Positions 20,880-31,186 of a stretch of DNA of 64,000 nucleotides are shown here, piece by piece; within the stretch, counting starts at the first letter, position 1, and the number at the start of each line of letters is the position of its first letter. The position numbers and the translations under genes were made by a program. This stretch comes from Dendrolimus kikuchii (lineage: Eukaryota; Arthropoda; Insecta; Lepidoptera; Lasiocampidae), in contig CM034409.1 of assembly GCA_019925095.2 (NCBI GenBank), forward strand, positions 4,839,001 through 4,903,000. Direction: 5' to 3'. The notes beneath the pieces are model-generated. The model worked only from the letters and a program-made list of their open reading frames with translations. It searched no databases and was not told the DNA's origin.

Positions 20880-21131
20880 ATCGACGTATGTCGTCACGTG
20901 ACGGCACTGGAGGAAACCGCCGCCGCCCTACCATTAAGTCGAATATCGCCTAACCAATCGCGCGCGGACAACCGACCCGCTCCGCAGCCGTATGTCCTAT
21001 TTTTGTATTATTTAACCGCACTTATATATAGTGTGACAAAAAATCTTGTTAATACCGCTGTGTGCAATCATCTGATCCTCAACGGTAATACAGGCTTGCT
21101 GAATTGGAGAAGTGTACTTTCTGGAGGTTAA
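20880..21131 (+). promoter_or_regulatory. CpG-rich promoter-like segment (tentative)
   Basis: In otherwise AT-rich DNA this stretch has tcgtcacgtgacggcac, gccgccgccc, an inverted-CCAAT-like context (ctaaccaatcgcgcgcgg) and a TATA-like cttatatatag about 80 bp further. I see no transcript or coding exon following it, so the call rests on composition alone. Confidence 0.25.
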
Positions 21132-21149
21132 GGTTGTTACATCAAAAAA

Positions 21150-21745
21150 ATGTTTAGTACATCAAATCAGTTTTAAAGTTCAGTTAGGCCGATTTTGATG
21201 GAATTCTTCCTGGTACCGTTGATGGTTCGTTCAGGAGAAAATAAAATACCTTTCCTTTTACATAATATTTATTTGCCTTTTCTTGGAACAGATATTATTT
21301 AGTTCTACTGTCTTTAAAGTTACATAACTTAAATCATTAAACTGTATGTAAAACGAAAGGTATTTTATTCAAATTGAAATTCAAAAGTTTTTATTCAAAA
21401 TAAGTTCCACTGGAGACGACTTTTTGAAGGTCATACATGTAAGTTAAAATTAATTTTACTTCCTATTCCATGTACACCGCTTCGCAACGTATTAATGCTG
21501 TAAAGGAGAAGAAGCGGCAAGAAACTCCCCAGCAACACATTTAGCTAAATATTGTTTTTCTTTATCTATCATATTCTATTTATATCTCAAATTCTCTTTT
21601 TTTTATAAGTTTTGTACAGAAGTATGTTACAGAATTACTTTTATTTCCTCATGAAACAACCATCAAAGGCACTAGGAAAAATTCCATCAAAATCGGCCTA
21701 ACCGAACTTTAACTGATTTAATGTAACATTTTTTTTTTAATGTAA
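21150..21745. mobile_element. Inverted-repeat MITE, interrupted
   Basis: The left arm (aaagttcagttaggccgatt, ggaattcttcctgg, gataaaataccttt-like) is mirrored by the right arm (ccatcaaaatcggcctaacc, gaactttaactga). The arms are ~100 bp or more, with tgttacatc/gtaaca-like tips. The arms are separated by an unrelated repeat at 21367-21640. Confidence 0.65.
21367..21640 (+). repeat. Interspersed repeat I
   Basis: The sequence from aattcaaaagtttttattca through gttccactggaga to acagaagtatgttacagaat is repeated at 38211-38480 in the same orientation. It is non-coding and of unknown class. It lies in the loop of the inverted-repeat MITE, so it is the younger insertion. Confidence 0.6.
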
Positions 21746-22142
21746 CAATGTCTACTCTTTGCAGATCTTATGTGTTTTTTTTATGTAACAATGTAAGGCT
21801 TGATTTTCCTTCCCATATAATCAATCAGATGCAACCATTGATCTGATTGTCCTGCCGTTCATTGCTCTTGAGCTATATTATCGGAGGCCGCATCAGTCCA
21901 GGAGGTAGGGAAATTTTATACAAACGTCGCTACGTTGTGTGCTATAGGGAAGGTGGGAAGGACCTTGAAAATTTACCCTTGGTACCACTGTCATTTACCA
22001 AGATAAAAAATGTCCTATATCCATTCCTTCAATTAATGAGTATGGTAGGATTTTTCAAACATTTAATTGATTAATAAATTGATGCATGACCGGGAACAAT
22101 ACCTCATTTCTTCTCGATCATCATACGAACCCTCATTGGAAT
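21746..22142. other. No gene seen
   Basis: A 75-codon frame at 21847-22074 has no recognisable motif. Confidence 0.35.
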
Positions 22143-22707
22143 GAGAAAACACGAGCGCCTTAGTTACTTTGCGACTTGCGTCTTGTGCGGTCTTGCATGG
22201 AGTACTGCTCTCATCTTTGGGATGGCTCAGCTAAATACCAGTTAGAGACACTCGATTCAATAGAGAAAAGAGCTAGGAAACTGATAGGCAATAACCAACT
22301 ATTCGACGAGAGGCTTCAGAGCCTAAGTCATCGACGTAAGGTCGCCAGTTTGTCGGTATTCTATAGGATACACTTCGGGGAGTGTGCCACGGAATTACAT
22401 GAATTGGTTCCTCCCTCACCATTCTACCACCGGACAAGCAGACGTACGCATTCACGCCACCAATATATGGTGGAAATACCAACGAAGCGGACGAAACGCT
22501 ATTCTTCCTCTTTCATCATACGCACCGCTGAAGAGTGGAACTCTTTACCGTCGTCTGTTTTTCCTGAAAAATATAATCTAGGTGTCTTTAAGTCTCGCGT
22601 GAACAGGTATCTTCTAGGTAAGCGTGCTCCACCTTAGACTGCATTTCCACCTGACGTCAGGTGCAATGTCAGTCAAACGCGACCCTATTCAATATATAAA
22701 AAAAAGA
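22143..22707 (+). pseudogene. CR1/Jockey-type LINE, C-terminal RT fragment
   Basis: The frame 22176-22637 (153 codons) reads [60 protein letters not shown] and [20 protein letters not shown]. This is the uninterrupted C-terminus of a CR1/Jockey-clade protein. The RT catalytic region is absent because of 5' truncation. The short 3' UTR ends tatataaaaaaaag. It is better preserved than the 2.1-kb copy and a different subfamily, since its 3' UTR lacks the SINE A tail. Confidence 0.85.
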
Positions 22708-22960
22708 CTACAAACAAACATACAAACACTAAACAAGTTCACTTTTAAATATTTTTATATTTATATATTCTTTTCAAGACTTTTACTGCATGCTGGCCAC
22801 ATTCGCATTGTACTTGTAAATTAACTTGAAGACTAACTTAGCACATCTCAAGTTAAATTCAAGTTACAATTAAGTTAAAGTTTCGTTGTGAAGCGAGTAG
22901 TTGTGAATGCATTTCAGTTGAATGGTAACTTAATAAGTTTACCTTAACAGTTGTAGATAT
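22708..22960. other. AT-rich spacer
   Basis: No gene is seen. Confidence 0.35.
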
Positions 22961-23230
22961 TGTTACGAGTTGCAGGACCCGAATTAAAATGCCGTTGGAA
23001 TTATTATAGAGTTTATTAGAACTATACAAACACGTATAACACAGGTACAAATGTAACCGAACACAGCAAGTCCAAAACTTAATGCAGAAGATCGTAATTC
23101 AATAACACGCACAAAGTCCGTCACTAAATAGATTACCGAATGTACACAAGTCTTGCTTCGCTCGTGATTATCGCTCGAATGCCTCGTCCCTCAATCGAGG
23201 CATTGCTTTATACTGCACAGATGCAATACC
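22961..23230 (-). mobile_element. LTR fragment, minus orientation
   Basis: It begins tgttacgagttgcaggaccc. Its reverse complement carries an AATAAA-type signal (ctaataaactctataa) and a TATAAAGCAATG block, the R/U5 and promoter parts of the LTR family also at 23395-23836, 46047-46491 and 55442-55885. It is truncated at the sense 5' side. Confidence 0.65.
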
Positions 23231-23281
23231 TTAACAGTTGTACATATTGTGCATCGGTACGAGAAAGAAAGAAAGCGACAA

Positions 23282-23357
23282 TTGCAGGACCCGAATTAAA
23301 ATGCCGTTGGAATTATTATAGTTTATTAGAACTATACAAACACGTATAACACAGGTA
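23282..23357 (-). mobile_element. Second LTR scrap
   Basis: It repeats gcaggacccgaattaaaatg through cacgtataacacagg of the adjacent LTR. It is preceded by a duplicated taacagttgtacatattg, also seen at 22944-22961, so this part is a direct duplication. Confidence 0.6.
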
Positions 23358-23394
23358 TTTAATCCAGAATTAAGAGACACCCTTGCCCCTAGTC

Positions 23395-23836
23395 ATGTTG
23401 GCGAGCAGATTTCGCCTCGCCTTCTTTTGTTTACTTTGTGTTTAAAATTTGTGATTAGAAAACAGGTCATTGTGTATTGTAATTTTTTATGGCAGTCATT
23501 AGGCAGGTGTGTCGGATTTAAAGTACAAACTGATTCTAGGAAATTCGGTCACGCGGCCGAGCAGACATATTGCATCTGTGCAGTATAAAGCAATGTCCCA
23601 TTTGAGGGACGAGGCAGTCGAACGATAACCACAAGCGAAGCAAGACGTATGTACTACAATCGGAAAACTTTTAATGACGGACTTTGCGCGTTTTATTGAA
23701 TTACGACCTTCTGCATACGTTTGGATTTGTTGTGTTCGGTTATATTTGTACCTGTGTTATACGTGTTTGTATAGTTTTAATAAACTCTATAATAATTCTA
23801 ACGGCATTTTAATTCGAGTCCTGCTAACTCGTAACA
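23395..23836 (+). mobile_element. Solo LTR, plus orientation
   Basis: The order is promoter-like cagtataaagcaatg, cggactttgcgcgtttta, tttaataaactctataataa (poly(A) signal) and a terminal ctcgtaaca. There is no internal gag/pol. With 22961-23230 it forms a head-to-head pair. Confidence 0.7.
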
Positions 23837-23999
23837 ATATTGTACTAATAAAATAGACATGAAACAGTATCAGATAAGATAAGCATGTAATGATAAGTAG
23901 TAAGTAAGTAAAAGCATGTAGAAAGTTAACATATAAGAGCTCTGCCCACATAAAAAGAGGATGGCGAGAATAAATTAAAAAAAAAACAACAATATACGT

Positions 24000-24222
24000 G
24001 CTACCAATGTATTGCCGTTCTCTAAAGGGAGACTGAAACCTGGCCACTAACGCCGGAGCACAACTCAAGGTTGTTATGGCGGCATACTCTAGACCAGGGG
24101 TGGTAGCCATCCAGTCGGGCAAATACCCTACCATCTAGCTGTGGGTTGTTACGTCGCCTCTTACGACAGGCCGCCCTGCACCAAGAAATTATATTATTTC
24201 TCTGTCCCTGCACGGATTTTAT
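24000..24222 (-). repeat. SINE A, 3' tail missing
   Basis: It covers gttctctaaagggagactga to ctgtccctgcacggat. The LINE-like tail and poly(A) are absent. Confidence 0.7.
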
Positions 24223-24506
24223 TTTAAAGTTTTTTATTTATATCATGTTCTGTAAATATTTCAAATTAGATTTCACGTTTATATAGGAAAGGAGAGGGTT
24301 ACGTTATCATACATTCTTAGGCCCAGATTTTAAAAAAAGAGTGATTTTTGATTTATTTTTATTATGTTCATATCTATGTAAATAAGATTAAATCGTAGAA
24401 ATGTATGTACGCGCATAACTTAATATCGACTATAGATTTTGTTTTTTTTTGTGTGTTTGAGTGGCTCCCCGGATTATTTATATCCACAATTGGAACTGGT
24501 AGTACC
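24223..24506. other. AT-rich spacer
   Basis: No gene is seen. Confidence 0.35.
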
Positions 24507-24558
24507 TACTAGGAGGATCCTAGTATCCTCCTAGTAGGAGGATCCTAGGATCCTCCTA
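24507..24558. repeat. Compound palindrome of GGAGGATCC units
   Basis: 24535-24558 is a perfect 24-bp palindrome (taggaggatcct and its mirror). Directly upstream, ctactaggaggat and atcctcctagtag form a second inverted repeat around a 6-bp centre. Together they could extrude a cruciform. Not assignable to an element. Confidence 0.8.
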
Positions 24559-25087
24559 AACTCCTGATCCGATTTTGATATTTTTTGTGGTTTTTTTGTT
24601 TAGATTGGCAATTGGAACCGGTGGGTGGCGTTGGGATAGGGTCCTAGATTATTATTTATTTAGGGCAAGACAACGTCTGCCGGGACCTGTAGTTTTTTTT
24701 ATCATTATTGTGGGTTCAGTTATTTTGAATAAATTAATCATGTGATTGAAATTCATTCACATAAATTGATTATCGTAATCAGTAAGTTATTATATTTGTG
24801 ATATTATTTTCAAGAATTCTCCTGTTTCAGATAAAATTTAGGCAGATATTTTCCATTTTGTAATAGAAAAACATAACGCTTTTTTTAAGCCATGTTGGCA
24901 ACACCAACATAACATAATATTATTTCTAAACTTGCAACACTGTCGTTGCTTTTTATGTTTCTTTTTATTATGGTTGTAGCCGAGGGCACACCTATTTGTT
25001 ATATAAAAGTGATTTACTATAAGTTTGCACCACTAGCAGTGTTTAAATTCTATACGTAGAACGACCAGGATATCGCCCACACCATCA
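24559..25087. other. No gene seen
   Basis: AT-rich. Short frames only. Confidence 0.4.
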
Positions 25088-25135
25088 GCGTAGAACAAAA
25101 TATATAAAAACGTGTGCATCTCAGGACGCCCGACA

Positions 25136-25528
25136 GAAGTGATAACTTAAACTAGTTTAAGTTGAACTATTTAATATTGAAATTGTTTAACTTGAGAAAA
25201 GCTTAGGTTATTACTTAAATTTTATGTATATTAATATGATAATGTTAGGAAAGGTTATTTATTAATAAAATCTTTTATTGATTATAAAATATATTTTATT
25301 CTTAATTACAATTCTTGAATATGTACATTAGAATTTTGTGTATGTACATTATTAGTATCATTATTTAATCTAATTACCGAAATACGGCTAGTGTTTTGGG
25401 TTAGAGTGAGAGAGGATGACCCTGCCTACCCCTACCGTATGCGCGAGGGAAAGGGAAGCCAGACAGACTGGCATCGTAACGCGTTACGTAACGAAGCGAT
25501 TTACCCTCCCATAAGAAGTTATCACTTC
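25136..25528 (+). mobile_element. MITE J, full copy
   Basis: Bounded by gaagtgataactt and aagttatcacttc; 393 bp. It matches 1073-1451 in opposite orientation. The right part contains cgtaacgcgttacgtaacga. It is non-coding despite a 137-codon frame crossing its edge (25391-25804). Confidence 0.7.
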
Positions 25529-25689
25529 AAAACATTATATGTGCGACGAGTTGCGCGCAAACCATATTCAACTCATTGCATGTCTTTGGCCCGAAAGTCG
25601 CCATCTCCTTTCAAGAAGTTTTCCTTCATCCATCCTCTAATATCAGGTACATTATCAAGGAGCTGTGACGTCATTATTCGCAATTCCCA

Positions 25690-25745
25690 AAACAGTATTC
25701 CCGTCACGCGCCTCGCACGGGAATCGAATCTGAGACCCGAGTTTA
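25690..25745 (-). repeat. tRNA-like B-box remnant (SINE scrap)
   Basis: The minus strand reads ggtctcagattcgattcccg, a good B box, but I find no paired tRNA stems or clear A box. Confidence 0.3.
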
Positions 25746-25907
25746 TTTACAATTTTGTTAGCTCCGCGCGTGACAAATTCAATTTGGATGGGAACACCCG
25801 ATGAAACCCTCCATTGTTGTTTAGAATATCTTTAGGATTTATTTGTACGTTAATCACGGTTTTGTCTCGCATTTTCTTAAACTGCACCCGTTGTTCACAT
25901 CTTCCAT

Positions 25908-25975
25908 TTTTAACCGACTTCAAGAAAAAGAGGAGGTTCTCATTTCGTCGTCTAAATATTTTTTTATGTGTGATC
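25908..25975 (+). repeat. Fragment of the 'accgacttcaaaaa' repeat
   Basis: tttttaaccgacttcaag, then gaggttctcatttcgtcg, as at 488-545 and 61336-61535. Confidence 0.5.
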
Positions 25976-26099
25976 TGCCTTTTTTTTGTTTCTGCCCCAA
26001 TTTTGATCATTCTTTTTGCGTTGGGTTTAATACATTTTCAGGATAGTTTCATATAAATTTCATTGTTATTGGATATATACGTAACTTAAAATTGAATAA

Positions 26100-26239
26100 C
26101 AAAATAATTGTAGAAAAAAAAAGAAACAGATATATCGAAAATCAGTCTAATCGTTCTAGCAATTTTTCCGTGAAAGCATAGCAGACAGACATACAGACAG
26201 ATACGAGTTACTTTCGCATTTATAATATTAATAGGGATA
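26100..26239 (-). mobile_element. Helitron 5' end fragment
   Basis: On the minus strand it runs TCCCTATTAATATTATAAAT, gcgaaagtaact, then a degenerate ctgt tract. This is the same 5' end as in the element ending at 13682. Confidence 0.6.
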
Positions 26240-26249
26240 ATGTATTTAT

Positions 26250-26369
26250 CCTATCTCATTCTCTCGCAGATTTAGTCCTATACATTTATGTATGTATCTC
26301 TCTTCATTGTCGCGTTTTCGTTTCATCGAGTTTCAAATCACAACGATCCTAAAGAAGTTTCACTTCGAA
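26250..26369 (-). mobile_element. MITE K fragment
   Basis: tctcattctctcgcagattt, then cgtttcatcgagtttcaaat, ending aagaagtttcacttcg (the K terminal sequence). Confidence 0.55.
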
Positions 26370-26370
26370 A

Positions 26371-26616
26371 AATCACAGATTTCGCCAAGGCAACAATAAA
26401 CATAAGAGTATATATGCGTGTGTGTATCAAATACATGGTAGTGTGTGTAATGTCTTTTTATTGATTTAATATATTTTTATGTATAATTAAAAAAAAATAG
26501 CATTCATCGCCTCTTCTCTATATAAACTATAAGTGTGCGAAATTTCATACTCCTCCGTCCGCGTAATTTTCGTAAAAAAGGGTACAAAGTTTTTGCTTCA
26601 TTTATTTATATATAGA
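26371..26616 (-). mobile_element. Helitron relative of 20520-20812, 3'-truncated
   Basis: The 5' TC end is intact (ctatatataaataaatgaag on the minus strand). The middle matches 20577-20812. The CTAG end is lost where it meets the K fragment. Confidence 0.6.
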
Positions 26617-27009
26617 CAACGCTTCATTTTAAATGAACTGATACGATTGAATATTATCGAGCTGTATACCAAAAACATAACAATTCTAGTGAGAAACAAG
26701 ACTGTTTACACCACAAATTACTGAGTAAAGAAAGGGCAGAAATACTTCAAGGTAAGTATTTTAACTGCAAGGTTCTTTATAAAGTACAAACCAGCCCTTT
26801 GTTTGACTTAAACAACTGCGAAAGTTAAATGGTGCGCCTTGTATGAGTTACGAGCAAAGTTGGACGTGTTTCTACCACCATTGTACTACGCTGTTTATGT
26901 TAGGCACTAATTTTAATCTACTATTTTGCTTTGTTTTGTTTCACCTATGAAACATAGAAGTAACAAGACCGTTTGATCTGTGGATCAATATGAAAGGGTT
27001 CAGCGGTAT
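26617..27009. other. No gene seen
   Basis: Short frames only. Confidence 0.35.
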
Positions 27010-27137
27010 TACAATTGTTTAATTAAAAAAAAAAACCAACTTCAAAATTAACTAAAAAAGCAAAAAATAGATATTTTCTACAACGTCTTGAGGTCGGTGC
27101 GAAGTAAATCATAAAAATACTATATTTAGCAAATTTT
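27010..27137 (+). repeat. Single arm of inverted-repeat element P
   Basis: aaaccaacttcaaaattaac through gtcttgaggtcggtgcgaag to aaaaatactatattt matches the left arm at 61603-61750. Confidence 0.5.
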
Positions 27138-28163
27138 TGAAATGTAACTTCTTTAGAATCGTTGTGATTTGAAAATCGATGAAACGGTAAAATGCGACAC
27201 TAAAAAGATATAAACACATAAATCTATAGGACTGAGCTACCGAGAGAATGAGATACGGCTTTTACATTGTGCAGCACAGATTAGATAGTCAATAAGACCG
27301 ATGATTAAACATAGGTCCAATTTATACCGAAATAAAACTGATAATAATATTTTTTAGACTAAAACAGTGAAAATTTTGAAGTGACACCTAAGAAGTTTAT
27401 TTCGAATTATAATATGTTGATGGATGTAGGCTAAAGGAATTATATTTATATTAATAAAAGTTAGAGAAGAATTATCTGTGAGTATATTCTCTGTGTGAAT
27501 GGAGCATTAGGTAAACTTCTAGGCGCTAAGAACCTCAACCAGAAGGCCCAGTTTGCCATACACAACGCGGTGCTAGTACCTACGCTCACGTATGGAAGTG
27601 AGAGTTTGGTATGGAAGAGAGAGCATGAAAGTACAGTAAGCGCGGTCGAGATGCGAGCACTGCGCAAAATCTGCGGAGTGACGCTCGCGGACCGCGTTCG
27701 TAATACCGAAGTAAGAAAGAGAGTTGGTCTGAAAGAGAGTGTCGGGGTGAAGGTCAGGAAAGGAATGCTCCAGTGGTTCGGGCATGTGAAAAAAATGCAT
27801 GATGAAAGAATGACTAAACAGATATACAATGCAAAAGTGATGAATGCAGAAGTCGTGGAAGACCACCACACACCTTCCATGATCAAATTGATCGTGTACT
27901 ATCTATCAGAAGGTGATGTCAAGAGCCTTAAGAATAGAAGAGCGTGCGTGACAAGAGCTATGAATGTCAAAGAAGCATGTGAGGTGTGTAAGGATAAGCC
28001 TGAATGGCGCTCAGTTGTTCGTGCCTACCCTTTCACTTCACGCCAGTTTCCTTGCGGGGTAGGCACGAACAACAGAGCGCCATTCAGGCTTATTCTTACA
28101 CACCTCACTTGCTCACTTGTATGTATGTATGTATGTATGTATATTCTCTGAAGTTTCACTTCT
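27138..28163 (+). mobile_element. MITE K, interrupted by an RTE insertion
   Basis: The K interior runs from gtaacttctttagaatcg to gagaagaattatctgtgag. After the 645-bp LINE insert it resumes with ctctgaagtttcacttctac, the K terminus. Without the insert it is ~380 bp with termini related to gaagtgaaacttc. K is therefore older than the RTE copy. Confidence 0.65.
27494..28138 (+). mobile_element. RTE-type LINE insertion (645 bp) with foldback 3' end
   Basis: It encodes MNGALGKLLGAKNLNQKAQF onward through the RTE C-terminal domain. Target duplication gtatattctctg, 12 bp (27482-27493 and 28139-28150). A one-base deletion after KV shifts the frame until it is restored near EGDVKSL. The sense body stops at ttcgtgcctaccc (28030) and is followed by an antisense copy of the element's last ~80 nt (28034-28113), then a sense (TATG)n tail. 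The arms 27974-28030 and 28057-28113 pair. Confidence 0.88.
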
Positions 28164-29209
28164 ACTGCGTGTAAACTGCACATATACACAACTGCTACCG
28201 CCATAATTAGCCGATAACATAAGGATATTTTTGAAATAGAAATGCTTGTGTTACTTTCACTTGTGTAATGGCGGAGAGCGAAGAGAGAATAAACGTACTA
28301 CGTATCATTTTAAGTACATTTGAAGCCAGCCCCTAACACAAATTATGGTGCAATAAATGTTGTTCTCACGAAATTTTAATTGTGGTTTTTGTAGGCGGCA
28401 ACACAACTTTTTTTTAAAGAGATACTGCTGATTCCCATTTCTTGATTTTTTCGACACAATCCTTGCCAAATTACGTTAAGATTCGTTCAACCGGTTTATG
28501 CGTGAACGTATAACACACAAAATCACTTTCGCATTTATGTATTATTATATGGATAATGGATTCTGAAGCAAAATTCATGTTGTTTAAACCAACAAGGCGT
28601 GACTTTCCATACAAAAATGGCGCACTTCTTAAGCGCCATCTGCAGTCTGGTGGTGGCGTTGAAAATTGAATGCCGTAACGAAGTCACGTATCCCAATACT
28701 GAACCACTCCAGGATCAACGGATAAGCGGAATTGCTTTAAAATATTATCACTCGTAAGCTGCTTTAAAATTTTGAGCTTCCTTGCTTTAATATTTTATAT
28801 TGACTTAAAAGTAACTACTGGGGCTAGGATCATAAACATTTGCATGTAAGTTCTTTCTCTACTTTAAAAATTAGCCCTTTAGCTAGGTAGTGCCACCAAT
28901 TTAATGTCTTTTTACTGATATATTTTTATACTCAGATGCGGTCCCCTTGTTCCCATACTCGGTGACAATCAGCTGTTTCAAATGTAAATTGCCATTTTGC
29001 CTCTTAGCTGTCACTTAAACTACCTCTCGATGTTAGTTAATTTTGACAGTTATTTATGAAATACTTTACCACCTTCCTATCTCATCCTTAAGAGGAGTTT
29101 ATGGGTAAGATTTTCACTAATCAGTTGCTGAGCAGTTTCTTAAAAATTAACAAACGTTCATAAATAAGGCCATAGATGCGCACTAAGAAAGGATTTAAAA
29201 AAATCAACT
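28164..29209. other. Non-coding with repeat scraps
   Basis: 28460-28558 resembles a worn minus-strand Helitron 5' end (tcactttcgcatttatgta). 29085-29165 is the inverse of 9490-9590. No gene is seen. Confidence 0.4.
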
Positions 29210-29782
29210 CTTTATACTCTTTCCAAGCATTTATTTTACTTTTAACAGTGCGATGACGGATCAATTAGTAATGTCCTAATGCGTTACCGACTCGATTTCT
29301 TATAAAAATCGACTTCATTTATAAATAAGTTTTAATCAATTTAACTTATCCATATATTTTTGCTAACAATACTATATCGTAGGAATGCTCCGGTAGTTCG
29401 GGCATGTGGGAAGAATGCATGATGAAAGAATGACTAAACAGATATACAATGCAAAAGTGAATGAATGCAGAAGTCGTGGAAGGCCACGACACACCTTCCA
29501 TGATCAAATTGATCGTGTACTAGCAGAATATTATGTCAGGAGCCTTAAGAACAGACGAGCGTGCATGACAAGAGTTATGAATGTCAAAGAAGCAAGTGAG
29601 GTTGTTCGTGCCTACCCCGCAAGGGAACTGGCGTGAAGTTATGTATGTATTTAATACTATATCGTGTAATAATTATACCCACATTTTAATGAACATGTTT
29701 TACATATATTAAATAAGCAAAATAAAACGGCACTTATAATCATTGCGGTATAATTTTTCTTTAAAGTAGAACATGTTTTATT
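29210..29782 (+). repeat. Interspersed repeat M, interrupted
   Basis: ctctttccaagcatttattt, gatgacggatcaattagtaa and gtcctaatgcgtta recur at 62860-63006, and tttctttaaagtagaacatg at 63600-63620. Here an RTE copy occupies 29381-29652. The family is unknown. Confidence 0.55.
29381..29652 (+). mobile_element. RTE-type LINE insertion (272 bp)
   Basis: It encodes MHDERMTKQIYNAKV through AYPARELA with local lesions. About 30 bp (tgtgtaagaataagcctgaa region) are deleted before VVRAYPA. Tail ttatgtatgta. Duplication aatactatatcgt, 13 bp (29368-29380 and 29653-29665). Confidence 0.87.
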
Positions 29783-30078
29783 GAAGTGAAACTTCTTTAG
29801 AATCGTTCTGATTTGAAACTCGATGAAACGAAGAAACTAAACTAAAAATAGATAAACACATAAATCTATAGGACTAATCTGCGAGAGCAGCACAGATTAG
29901 AGAGTCAATAAGACCGATGATTAAACATAGGTCCAATTTGGACCGAAATAAAACTGATACTAACTTTTTTTAGTAATACTTAAGAAGTTTATTTTGAATT
30001 ATAATATGTTGACGGATGGAGGAAAGGAATTATATAAACATTAATAAAAGTTAGAGAAGACTTATCTGTGAGTGAACT
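29783..30078 (+). mobile_element. MITE K, one terminus intact
   Basis: It starts gaagtgaaacttctttagaa and follows the K interior to gagaagacttatctgtgagt, where the other end is lost. Confidence 0.6.
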
Positions 30079-30692
30079 GCACACACACACAACTTTTTTA
30101 TAGATATACTCTTGATTCCCATAAATCTATTAAATTTTAAACCCCTAACATAGTAATATATTCGTTGTTCTGTAGCACAGAATATCACGTACCTAAAATG
30201 ACAATATTTGTGATGCAATGAGTAAGCGCACGTCGTGATTTCTCTTGGGAGGTGCCAGTGAAACCACACCGGCGGCTCACACTCGTATTGGTGACCTACA
30301 AAACCACATATGACATTGCATGTATCACAGTATCAAAAAGTTACTTACATAAATAAATTGGACGAGTGCGTGAGTGTCGCTGAATTATGAATGGGTCCGT
30401 ATAGGTAATAAGTGTACACTGTCATTTGGCTACTAGACCAAAAAACAAAAACAACATTAAATAAACAGTATTTGTTTTTATAGCTTGTGTACGGTTTGTC
30501 ACATCTGAGGATATTAAATAATTAGATAAAATAACTTTAAATATGATTTATTGATATTTACTTAATACTAGATATGATATGATGTATGAGTAACACGTAC
30601 GCGAGTCGCGGTGCTTTTACGTGAACTGTCGATAATAACGCGTGCTCGCGTAAATGCTGATTATGCATTCTGTACGGTTACACCATACAGCT
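30079..30692. other. No gene seen
   Basis: Short frames only, no recognisable repeats. Confidence 0.35.
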
Positions 30693-30976
30693 TGAGTTCA
30701 GGAGACAGGGAGACGACCGACTTGGTGGAAAGCGGTTACCATGGCCTATGGACATTTGCAACACCAAAGGTGCTACAAATGAGCCGCTGCTCTCTTAAGG
30801 GAAACTGGAAGCTGGTCACTAATGCCGGAACACAACTCAAGGTTGCTATGGCGGTATGCTCAAGACCAGGGGTGGTAGCTTTCCAGTCGGGAAAAAATCG
30901 GGTTGATTTGTCGCCTCTTACAACAGGCTGCCCGGACAAAGGAAATTGTATTCTTACTCCGTTCCTGCATGGATAA
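30693..30976 (-). repeat. SINE A, diverged
   Basis: Head, middle and tail are recognisable (gagttcaggagacagggaga, gtggaaagcggttaccatgg). The poly(A) tract is gone, indicating an older copy. Confidence 0.7.
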
Positions 30977-31067
30977 AAATGTTTTCAGCGAAAATATCTT
31001 TAGACTCTACTACTTATGGCCAGTTCCTACATCTTACTCACCATTCATTCACTTGCCCTGCCATCGG

Positions 31068-31186
31068 CTGAAGACGGACTTTGCGCATGTTATTTAATCG
31101 TGAAGTTTGTACTGGTTGTGTACAGTTCTATTAAATTCTATAGTAATTCCAACGGCATTTTTTAATTCGAGTCCCGCACTCGTAAC
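31068..31186 (+). mobile_element. LTR 3' fragment
   Basis: cggactttgcgcatgttatt through aattccaacggcattttt to the terminal actcgtaaca, the same order as in the LTR at 23395-23836. Confidence 0.6.

Noticed and set aside
21847..22074. 75-codon frame
   Set aside because: No start context, motif or homologous block that I recognise.
25391..25804. 137-codon frame
   Set aside because: It starts inside MITE J and runs into unrelated sequence; no domain.
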